Positions 7,181 through 13,079 of a stretch of 14,692 nucleotides of DNA are shown here, in pieces. The stretch is from Terriglobia bacterium (GTDB taxonomy: Bacteria > Acidobacteriota > Terriglobia > UBA7540), in the NCBI GenBank assembly GCA_030042795.1, contig JASHYZ010000664.1, forward strand, positions 1-14,692, written 5' to 3'. Every line of letters starts with the position of its first letter. Position 1 is the first letter of the stretch. Below the pieces are notes generated by a model, which saw only the letters and a program-made list of their open reading frames with translations, was not told where the DNA came from and searched no databases. A program made the position numbers and the translations under genes.

Positions 7181-7345
7181 CTAACTTTTCTTGGCGCTGA
7201 CAGCGAAGAAGGCCGCCACTTTTTGTTCTACCTTTTTGCTGTTGCACTTTGGGCAGGCGACGCGCCCCTTCTCGTATTCTGTTATGGTCATTTGCTGCGT
7301 AAACGACTTTTTGCACTCCTTGCAGGTATAACTATAGATGGGCAT
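7181..7345 (-). CDS. FmdB-like zinc-ribbon protein (54 aa)
   Basis: The - strand reads 54 residues from ATG (7345-7343) to TAG (7183-7181). The start MPIYSYTC is typical of the FmdB/CxxC-CxxC zinc-ribbon family (usually MPxYxYxC). Two zinc knuckles, C8-x2-C11 and C31-x2-C34, would bind one zinc ion. The remainder is basic and ends FFAVSAKKS. A very good ribosome site, GGGGAGG, lies eight bases before the ATG (about 7354-7360), which supports a real gene despite the small size. The role of this family is poorly defined; some members are annotated as regulatory. The gene is divergent from hutI, with 61 bases between start codons. A strong hairpin lies just beyond its 3' end. Confidence 0.88.
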   Translation of the reverse strand: MPIYSYTCKECKKSFTQQMTITEYEKGRVACPKCNSKKVEQKVAAFFAVSAKKS

Positions 7346-7406
7346 TTGAGCGTCCTCCCCGTGAGATCTTAAGAGTCATTTTAGTAGAGGCGGCAGCTCA
7401 CCTCGA

Positions 7407-8729
7407 ATGTCTTTGACAAGGCCATCCACGTCAATGCCTAAGCCGGCTGCCGTCTTTTTCCGCGATGCCGAGCAACTCCTCACGCTGGCCGGACGGCCAG
7501 TTCCCCGCAAAGGAAGGGATCTTCGTGAATTGGGGATTGTGCGAGGGGGCGCGCTGCTCGCAGTCGGAGGCAAGATTGCCGGCGTTGGCCGCACTCGCGA
7601 GCTCGAGAGCGCCGCGCGCCAACTGAAAGCCCACAGCATCGACTGCCGCGGCCGGGTATTGATGCCGGGCTTTGTTGATTCACATACTCATTTGGTTTTT
7701 GCCGGGAGCCGGGTGGACGACTACGTGCGGCGGCTGGAGGGCGCCACATACGAAGAGATCGCCCGAGCCGGCGGCGGCATTCGCCTCACCGCGCGCCTGG
7801 CGGCAGAAGCTTCGCCGCGCGCCTTGGTGGGGCAGGCGCTTAGGTTTCTCGGTGAATTTGCGGCCTTCGGCACGACGACCGCGGAGGTGAAGACGGGCTA
7901 CGGCCTGGAGGTAGAGACCGAGATTAAGATGCTGCGCGTCATCCGCCAACTTGCCGCCCATCCGGATGCGAAGGTTGAACTGGTTCCCACGCTGCTGGCG
8001 GCGCACGCTTTGCCCGCAGCGTTCGAGGGCCGCCGAAAAGAATACCTCGATGGAGTGATCCAGAGGCTTATTCCTTTTGCGGCCCGGCGGAAGCTGGCGC
8101 GCTTCATCGATTGCTTTTGCGATCGCGGAGCCTTCAGCGTGGACGAATGCCGTCGGGCGCTCTCGGCGGGCGCCGCTCTCGGATTGATTCCTCGACTTCA
8201 CGCCGAGCAGCTTGCGCGCACAGGCGGAACGCGACTGGCGTTACAGGTGAGTGCAGCTTCCGCCGACCACCTCGATCACCTGACTGCCGCAGACATCCGC
8301 GCACTGGCGCGCTCCGAAACAGTCGCAACCCTGCTGCCGGGATCGAACTTTCACCTGGGGATTCGCCGCTACGCGCCCGCGCGGCGTCTGATTGACGCCG
8401 GCGCTGCCGTCGCCTTGGCCACCGACTTCAATCCGGGGACCAGTCCCACGTTGAACATGCAATTCATCCTCAGCCTCGCTTGTGGCGCGATGCATCTCAC
8501 GCCGGCCGAGGCGATCTGCGCTGCGACGCTCAACGCAGCTCATTCCCTGCGGCTAAGCGACCGCATCGGGTCGATCGAGCCCGGCAAGCAGGCGGACCTC
8601 ATTGTGATGGACGTAGACGACTACCGCAAATTACCCTACTACTTCGCTTGGAATCACTGTGTGATGACGGTGAAAAACGGCCGGGTTGTTCACTCGCGGC
8701 TTGACGCCGAGAGCCGGGAGAGGGTCTAG
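7407..8729 (+). CDS. hutI: Imidazolonepropionase
   Basis: This enzyme, the third step of histidine degradation, opens 4-imidazolone-5-propanoate to N-formimino-L-glutamate. It is a cytosolic metal-dependent amidohydrolase of 440 residues. The metal ligands seen are H93 and H95 (DSHTHLVFAGSR), H265 (RLHAEQ) and D340 (ATDFNPGTSPTLNMQ). FIDCFCDRGAFSVDE (233-247), SADHLDHL (285-292) and LACGAMHLTPAEAICAATLN (357-376) match the HutI subfamily specifically. Neither the ATG at 7407 nor the in-frame ATG at 7434 has a good ribosome site. The second would give 431 residues, closer to family length, so the first nine residues are uncertain. No other hut gene is in the window. The stop codon overlaps that of the convergent division gene. 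Confidence 0.95.
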   Translation: MSLTRPSTSMPKPAAVFFRDAEQLLTLAGRPVPRKGRDLRELGIVRGGALLAVGGKIAGVGRTRELESAARQLKAHSIDCRGRVLMPGFVDSHTHLVFAGSRVDDYVRRLEGATYEEIARAGGGIRLTARLAAEASPRALVGQALRFLGEFAAFGTTTAEVKTGYGLEVETEIKMLRVIRQLAAHPDAKVELVPTLLAAHALPAAFEGRRKEYLDGVIQRLIPFAARRKLARFIDCFCDRGAFSVDECRRALSAGAALGLIPRLHAEQLARTGGTRLALQVSAASADHLDHLTAADIRALARSETVATLLPGSNFHLGIRRYAPARRLIDAGAAVALATDFNPGTSPTLNMQFILSLACGAMHLTPAEAICAATLNAAHSLRLSDRIGSIEPGKQADLIVMDVDDYRKLPYYFAWNHCVMTVKNGRVVHSRLDAESRERV

Positions 8730-9094
8730 GGCGACGGCGGCTGCGGGCTCGCGGCTGGAGTGGACGAGTTCGGGGGAGCTTGCTCCTTCGGCTGTGCTTC
8801 AGGATATGTGATGACGATCTCCCCGGGTTTAGCCATATGGAGCTGCTCGCGCGCCACTTTCTCAATGGCCTTCGGATCAGACTTTAGGGCATCAATATGC
8901 TTCTGCAAAGCTTGATTCTCCTGTTCAAGCTCGAGGGCCTGTTTCTGAAGAGTCTGGTACCGTTGGCGCTCACTCCGATAGGCCAGATACCCGTGCTCGC
9001 CGCAAATAACGTGATAGGCGAGCGCAGCCACGAGTAACGTAGCAACGGCCAGAGCGCCCCAATACGCGCGGCGGCTTTGGACGGGCAGTTTCAT
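8726..9094 (-). CDS. ftsB: Septum formation initiator, FtsB/DivIC family
   Basis: This is a 122-residue bitopic membrane protein of the FtsB/DivIC family, which joins FtsL and FtsQ/DivIB in the divisome and helps activate septal wall synthesis. After a short basic cytoplasmic segment comes a single membrane helix at about 12-31. A periplasmic coiled coil follows at about 38-72 (LQKQALELEQENQALQKHI, 49-67). The family motif DPKAIEKVAREQLHMAKPGE spans 73-92. A Pro/Ser/Gln-rich tail closes the protein. I chose ATG 9094 because it places a normal short N-terminus before the helix. In-frame ATG 9127 and GTG 9211 would add 11 or 39 residues that do not look like the family, and none of the three starts has a strong ribosome site. 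It converges on hutI with a 4-base overlap and is divergent from cutA. Confidence 0.88.
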   Translation of the reverse strand: MKLPVQSRRAYWGALAVATLLVAALAYHVICGEHGYLAYRSERQRYQTLQKQALELEQENQALQKHIDALKSDPKAIEKVAREQLHMAKPGEIVITYPEAQPKEQAPPNSSTPAASPQPPSP

Positions 9095-9253
9095 CTTGAG
9101 TACTTCGCAAGGCTGCGCACCACGCATCCGTTTGGCACGTCGAGCCTGATCGAGTTGCTCTCCGTCGAACGTCCATTGTACCGTGGAGGCTAGGGTCCGG
9201 CAATTCCGCACGCTTCTGCGTTGGGTTCAGGGGCGGCCGGCCGGGCATCGCCT

Positions 9254-9598
9254 ATGACGGACAAAGTGGTGGTTTTGGTGACGGCGCCGAGCCTGAAGGA
9301 AGCGCGCAAGATCGCGCGGGGCTTGGTTGAAGCGCACTTGGCGGCCTGCGTGAATGTGACGCCGCCGGTGGAATCGATCTACCGCTGGCAGGGGAAAATC
9401 GAGAACAGCCGCGAGCGCCTGCTGGTGATCAAAACGGCGCGCGAAATCTTCACCGAGGTCGAGGCGGCGATTCGCAAGCTCCACAGTTTTACGAACCCGG
9501 AAATCATCTGCTTGCCCATTGTCGACGGCTCGCGCGAGTATCTTGATTGGCTGACAGAATCCGTGAAAATCGGGGCGACCGCCGCGTTCGAGCCGTAG
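9254..9598 (+). CDS. cutA: Divalent-cation tolerance protein CutA
   Basis: This is a 114-residue CutA1 protein, the usual length. The family forms a very stable PII-like trimer linked to copper and other divalent-cation tolerance, although its exact biochemical role is unclear. Typical stretches are LAACVNVTPPVESIYRWQGK (31-50), ERLLVIKT (56-63) and HSFTNPEIICLPI (77-89), followed by EYLDWL (95-100). The start at ATG 9254 aligns with the family. An upstream in-frame codon at 9221 would add 11 Gly/Ala-rich residues. No good ribosome site is visible for either. It is divergent from the division gene and converges on the trans-sulfuration gene, with 26 bases between stops and no terminator between them. 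Confidence 0.95.
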   Translation: MTDKVVVLVTAPSLKEARKIARGLVEAHLAACVNVTPPVESIYRWQGKIENSRERLLVIKTAREIFTEVEAAIRKLHSFTNPEIICLPIVDGSREYLDWLTESVKIGATAAFEP

Positions 9599-9624
9599 CC
9601 CTAGCCGCAGGCCAGAATCGCTCC

Positions 9625-10770
9625 TCAACCCTCAATCTTGGCAAGCGCCTGATCGAGGTCTGCGATGAGATCATCCACGTCTTCGATCCCAACAGAGATG
9701 CGCACAAGCCCGCCGGTAATGCCAATGCGCTGCCGCTGTTCCGGCGGGACGCTGGCGTGTGTCATCGTGGCGGGATGAGAGATCAGCGTCTCAACGCCAC
9801 CCAGACTCTCGGCGAGCGAGCAGAGCCGCACGCTCTTTAGCACCGTCTTGGCGTTTTCAAGCGAGCCGATTTCGAATGAAATCATACCCCCGAAGCCCTT
9901 CATCTGGCGCTTCGCCAGCTCGTGCTGCGGGTGATCGGGGAGACCTGGGTAATTCACTTTTCTCACTTTGCGGTGGCCGGCGAGAAAGCGCGCTACAGCC
10001 CAGCCGTTTTCTTCGTGTTGCCGCATCCGCACAGCCAGGGTTTTCACGCCGCGCAGCACCAGCCAGCAATCGAAGGGCCCAAGGATGGCGCCAGCAGCAT
10101 TTTGCAAGAACCTCAAGCGCTCGGCGAGGCCGGCATCATTGAGGATGATGGCCCCGCCTACGCCATCCGAGTGGCCGTTCAGGTATTTGGTGGTGCTGTG
10201 CAATGTGAAGTCGGCCCCGAGTTCCAAGGGACGCTGAAAGTACGGACTCATGAAGGTATTGTCAACCGCGGCCAGCGCTCCACGGCGGTGCGCCAAGTCT
10301 GACGCGGCGCGCAAGTCCGTAATCTCCATCATGGGGTTGGTCGGAGTCTCCAGATAAACCAGCCGCGTACCTGGTTGGAATGCCTTGTCGATTTCGTCCA
10401 GGCAACTCGTGTCGGCGTAGGTGAAGGTGAGGCCAGAATCCTTCAGCACGTGCTCGAAAAGCCGGAACGCGCCGCCATACAGGTTATGACCGGCCACCAC
10501 GTGATCGCCGGCTTTCAACAGACTCATGAGCGCGTTGATGGCAGCCATGCCGGAAGCGAAGGCGAACGCGTAACGGCCGCCTTCCAGGCAGGCTAAGTTT
10601 CGCTCCAGCGCCGAGCGGGTGGGGTTTGAGGTTCGGGCGTACTCGTGCCCCTTGTTACGTCCCAGTTCCTCCTGCACGTAGGTGGACGTCTGGTAAATTG
10701 GAACGATAATCGCCCCCGTGGCGGGATCGGGCTCCTGCCCGACATGGATGGCATCAGTGGCAAATCCCAT
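9625..10770 (-). CDS. Trans-sulfuration PLP enzyme (cystathionine gamma-synthase/lyase type)
   Basis: This 381-residue PLP enzyme belongs to the Cys/Met metabolism family, which makes or splits cystathionine in methionine-cysteine interconversion. The PLP lysine is K195 in HSTTKYLNGHSDGVGG (191-206). The ring-binding aspartate is D170 (AAVDNTF), and phosphate binding uses SGMAA (73-77) and YARTSNPTR (44-52). SLGGVETLISHPATMTHAS near the C-terminus is typical of bacterial cystathionine gamma-synthases and of bifunctional gamma-lyases, so metB versus mccB cannot be decided here. The length is normal for the family. The ATG at 10770 has an AAGGAAAG stretch upstream. The gene is divergent from a small secreted protein, with a perfect palindrome in the 159-bp gap. 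Confidence 0.93.
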   Translation of the reverse strand: MGFATDAIHVGQEPDPATGAIIVPIYQTSTYVQEELGRNKGHEYARTSNPTRSALERNLACLEGGRYAFAFASGMAAINALMSLLKAGDHVVAGHNLYGGAFRLFEHVLKDSGLTFTYADTSCLDEIDKAFQPGTRLVYLETPTNPMMEITDLRAASDLAHRRGALAAVDNTFMSPYFQRPLELGADFTLHSTTKYLNGHSDGVGGAIILNDAGLAERLRFLQNAAGAILGPFDCWLVLRGVKTLAVRMRQHEENGWAVARFLAGHRKVRKVNYPGLPDHPQHELAKRQMKGFGGMISFEIGSLENAKTVLKSVRLCSLAESLGGVETLISHPATMTHASVPPEQRQRIGITGGLVRISVGIEDVDDLIADLDQALAKIEG

Positions 10771-10823
10771 CGAACGCTTTCCGACTTTCCTTAAAGTCTC
10801 TGGAGTGCATCAACAACCGGCGG

Positions 10824-10859
10824 TGATACCGCAAAAGCTGACGAGCTTTTGCGGTATCA
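10824..10859. promoter_or_regulatory. Perfect 16-bp inverted repeat between divergent genes
   Basis: TGATACCGCAAAAGCT (10824-10839) and AGCTTTTGCGGTATCA (10844-10859) match exactly around a 4-nt loop (GACG). There is no T-run after either arm, so it is not a standard terminator. It lies 54 bp from the start of the trans-sulfuration gene and 70 bp from the start of the secreted-protein gene. Each arm carries a -10-like TATCA(T/C), so it could be a symmetric operator or promoter, or a hairpin in a leader. Confidence 0.7.
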
Positions 10860-10929
10860 TGGAGGCTGATCGCCACAACGGGCTGGCAGGATATCAGCCG
10901 GCGTCAAGCTGGAATTACCGGAGGTCGAT

Positions 10930-11337
10930 ATGCGCCATCGCCTGCGAATTGCGCTGACTCTTGAGGTGCTGGCACTGGCAGCGGGTCTGCTGAGCTTAGC
11001 TGGGGGCGCGGCACTTCATGCCGATTCTCCCAATCTGGTTACAGTGAACGTCGTGGTTACCGATTCCCAAACGGGGCGACCGGTGAACCAGGCTCACCTG
11101 ACACTCATCTTTCAAAGCCCAAGGGACCCCAACAACGCCTTCAAGCGCGCGAAGACAATCTCATACACCGGCAAAACAGATGCCGAAGGGCGTTGCAGGT
11201 TCGTTTACATTCCAGAAGGGTCCGTTAAGCTTATGGCGACCGAAGACCGCCATCAGGCTTTCGGGCAAACCTTTGAAGTAGACAAGGACCACTCGACTCT
11301 TGAAGTAAAGATGAAGCCGCCCCAGCCGTTGCTTTAA
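10930..11337 (+). CDS. Small secreted protein with a carboxypeptidase-regulatory-like (beta-sandwich) domain
   Basis: This 135-residue protein has a clear signal peptide. Residues 1-31 contain a basic start, a long hydrophobic core and LHA before D32. The mature part reads VTVNVVVTDSQTGRPVNQAH (37-56), later TGKTDAEGRCRFVYIPEG (80-97), and ends in a strand-rich segment before a Pro-rich tail. The DxxTGxPV and T(D)xxGxxxF pattern is that of carboxypeptidase-regulatory or transthyretin-like beta-sandwich domains, often found as exported modules in Acidobacteriota and Bacteroidota. The function of the single-domain form is unknown. GGAGG at 10920-10924, five bases before the ATG, fixes the start. 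A 7-bp inverted repeat (GGCTGAT/ATCAGCC, 10864-10899) sits in its leader. Confidence 0.8.
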   Translation: MRHRLRIALTLEVLALAAGLLSLAGGAALHADSPNLVTVNVVVTDSQTGRPVNQAHLTLIFQSPRDPNNAFKRAKTISYTGKTDAEGRCRFVYIPEGSVKLMATEDRHQAFGQTFEVDKDHSTLEVKMKPPQPLL

Positions 11338-11518
11338 GAGCAGCAACTGAAAACATCCAACTTAGGGGCCAACTTCCGGGGCCCGTACTCCTGTGACCGG
11401 GATCGCCTGCGCGCCATCCGCGCATCTTAATCCGCGATGCATCATTGATGGTGCAAAGAGCAAAAAGCCATTCCCTCTCCCTGTCTTACGTTCAAAAGAG
11501 CGGCCCATTTCCACAAGC

Positions 11519-11540
11519 TTTTTAACAGAACTGTTAAAAA
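11519..11540. repeat. 22-bp AT-rich palindrome
   Basis: TTTTTAACAG (11519-11528) and CTGTTAAAAA (11531-11540) are exact reverse complements separated by AA. As DNA it is an operator-like palindrome. As RNA it is a weak A/U-flanked hairpin that could serve as a bidirectional terminator for the genes converging on this gap. Confidence 0.6.
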
Positions 11541-11561
11541 ACCGAATCCGAGTTATGGAAA

Positions 11562-11601
11562 AATGTTACAGATGGCGTTCCAAAGACAACGTAATGTTAC
11601 A
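11562..11601. repeat. AATGTTACA direct repeats 31 bp apart
   Basis: Identical 9-mers lie at 11562-11570 and 11593-11601. The 31-bp offset is close to three helical turns, so both would face the same side of the DNA. They lie 22 bp from the palindrome at 11519-11540. Confidence 0.45.
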
Positions 11602-11684
11602 CCCGCTGGCGCGTCCCGGCTTGCGGACTTGCCTCCACATGAAACGCCGGCTTTCAACCGCCGTTCCAAAGGGATTGTGCAGCG

Positions 11685-12770
11685 CTAATTCGGGCTCTGC
11701 GCCGCATTCGGCGTCCGAGACGACGTGCCAGTTGCCGGGGCGGCGTTGACAGCGCTGGGAGCCGCAGAAGAGCCAGGCGGCGCCGCAAAGTACTTCGGGT
11801 CAAGCCAAATGTTCGCCTGCTGCTTGACGCCTTCCAAGGCAGCCTTGAACTTCTCTTGGCGAAGCTTACCTTCGATCTCTTTCGAGGCTTCCGAGACGGG
11901 CATGGTCTCGTGCTTCACGACCTGAATGAAGTAAAAGTTCATGGGGTTGTTCTGAATCTCAGAGACTTCACCGTCCTTCAACGTCCAGGCCTGCTTGTCC
12001 ATGTCGCCGGGAAGCTGGCCGCGCCGCACCGATCGCGGATTGGGGTCAAAGAACACGACATTTGCCAACTTAAACTGCTCAGAAACCTTGGCGGCGTCCT
12101 GGCCGGAAGCGAGCGCCTGGCGAATGTCTTCAGCGCGCTTCTTCGCTTCATCTTCCGGTAAGCCGGCCGCATCGCCCTTTGCGCCTTCCGGTTTCTTGCG
12201 CACACTTACCTGCCGGATCTGCACTTGCTCAAAATCCGTGTGATGGTCGGCGTAGTACTTGTCGATGTCATCCTGCTTCACTTCTACGCTCTCGTTGAGC
12301 TTCTTGTACTCATCCTGGACAAGCGCCTGCTTTCGCTGAAGCTCCATTCTCTGTTTGAATTCTGGAGTTTGGTCGAGACCGTCAGCAGTCGCCTTCTGCG
12401 CGAGGGCCAGAAACATCGCGTAGTTCTCACCCAACGGCTTAAAACCTTGGGCAGCCAACGAGCGCTGAGCCGTCGGGTTGAGAGTTTTCACGATGTCCTG
12501 GAATTGCTCGGCTGTTATCTGCTGATCTCCCACTTTCATCACCACTGTGTCCGGGGGAACCTGTGGAAGCGCAGCGCCAGCAGGGGGCGAGGGATGCGGG
12601 ACCGGCATCGTCGCTTGGCCGGTCGCGGCAGGCGCACCCGGCGCCGGAGACGGAGATTGGGACGAACTTTGTTGGGCCGAAACGGTAGCCGCCGAAAAAG
12701 CCGCAATGAGTGTTCCCAACAATACCCACCGCCACTTCGAGGCACACCGACGTTCAATTAGCTGATTCAT
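11685..12770 (-). CDS. Secreted SurA/PrsA-like peptidyl-prolyl isomerase family protein
   Basis: This 361-residue exported protein has a signal peptide at 1-32 (basic start, hydrophobic 15-30, VSA before Q33). A Ser/Pro/Ala-rich linker follows to about residue 73. Residues 74-160 form a SurA-N-like helical segment (VVMKVGDQQITAEQFQDIV, 76-94). Residues 180-290 resemble a parvulin rotamase domain: an opening strand EQVQIRQVSVRKK, helix AKKRAEDIRQALASGQD (209-225), then GEVSEIQNNPMNFYFIQVVK (267-286). The usual SxDxxSxxxGGDLG segment is replaced by NPRSVRRGQLPGD (244-256), so isomerase activity is uncertain and a chaperone role is more likely. A Pro/Ala/Ser tail ends the protein. ATG 12770 has GGGAAG upstream and gives the proper signal peptide; the longer frame from 12848 does not. 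It would act in the periplasm on outer-membrane or secreted proteins. Confidence 0.88.
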   Translation of the reverse strand: MNQLIERRCASKWRWVLLGTLIAAFSAATVSAQQSSSQSPSPAPGAPAATGQATMPVPHPSPPAGAALPQVPPDTVVMKVGDQQITAEQFQDIVKTLNPTAQRSLAAQGFKPLGENYAMFLALAQKATADGLDQTPEFKQRMELQRKQALVQDEYKKLNESVEVKQDDIDKYYADHHTDFEQVQIRQVSVRKKPEGAKGDAAGLPEDEAKKRAEDIRQALASGQDAAKVSEQFKLANVVFFDPNPRSVRRGQLPGDMDKQAWTLKDGEVSEIQNNPMNFYFIQVVKHETMPVSEASKEIEGKLRQEKFKAALEGVKQQANIWLDPKYFAAPPGSSAAPSAVNAAPATGTSSRTPNAAQSPN

Positions 12771-12816
12771 AAGACTTCTTCCCTTTGACGAGTATGGTTC
12801 GATAGCGAGAACACAG

Positions 12817-12825
12817 ATTCTAGCA
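12817..12825 (-). promoter_or_regulatory. Extended -10 promoter for the foldase gene
   Basis: On the - strand, TGCTAGAAT reads from 12825 to 12817: an extended -10 (TG-N-TAGAAT) with one mismatch from TATAAT. Transcription would begin near 12810 and give a leader of about 40 nt with a GGGAAG ribosome site. No -35 is evident, which extended -10 promoters can tolerate. Confidence 0.5.
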
Positions 12826-13062
12826 CGGAACGACTTTGGTCTGCACAAAACCTGAGACGCGTGCCGTGAAGTTTACGGTGCCAACCACTGCAAGCGGTAA
12901 AATCTACGTTCTGGCTGGATACGAGGTAGACGTTTACGGCCGCTTACCCCAATGACATTCATGGCCGGTCTGTGAGAACTCAGAGCTTCAGCCCTGGAAA
13001 TAGCATCCTCCGACTGGAGCGGGTGAAGCAGCCTCGAATCCGAGTATGGTGCTGCGCTCGAG

Positions 13063-13071
13063 TGCTATACT
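13063..13071 (+). promoter_or_regulatory. Extended -10 promoter directly before the propeller gene
   Basis: TGCTATACT (13063-13071) is an extended -10 with one mismatch. Only eight bases separate it from the ATG at 13080, so transcription should start at or within two bases of the start codon. No ribosome site is present. Together this indicates a leaderless message. Confidence 0.55.
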
Positions 13072-13079
13072 TCGCTGCT

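Larger units (their letters stand above)
11338..11684. other. Spacer with palindrome and direct repeats, no gene
   Basis: No convincing gene is present in these 347 bases. A 48-codon frame on the - strand (ATG near 11500) and a frame on the + strand starting at 11393 have no protein-like features. The stretch holds a 22-bp AT-rich palindrome at 11519-11540 and two copies of AATGTTACA at 11562 and 11593. It is more AT-rich than its surroundings. On the - strand it is the 3' flank of the foldase gene. Confidence 0.55.
12771..13079. other. Divergent promoter region between the foldase and propeller genes
   Basis: This 309-bp gap separates two divergently transcribed exported-protein genes. Apart from the two extended -10 elements given separately (12817-12825 on -, 13063-13071 on +), I see no repeats or reading frame that I can support. 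Confidence 0.55.

Noticed and set aside
9095..9211. Longer N-terminus for the FtsB/DivIC protein
   Set aside because: The extra 11-39 residues do not resemble the family, which has a short cytoplasmic segment before its single membrane helix. No start has a strong ribosome site, so this remains a judgement.
11393..11749. 118-codon + strand frame
   Set aside because: It starts with GTG without a ribosome site, has no domain-like pattern, and its end is antisense to the foldase coding region.
12225..12761. 178-codon + strand frame
   Set aside because: It lies entirely antisense to the well-supported foldase gene and has an Arg-rich composition typical of a shadow frame.
12771..12848. 26-residue upstream extension of the foldase
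   Set aside because: It would bury the signal peptide. ATG 12770 has a ribosome site and gives a normal signal sequence, and the extended -10 element lies inside the extension.
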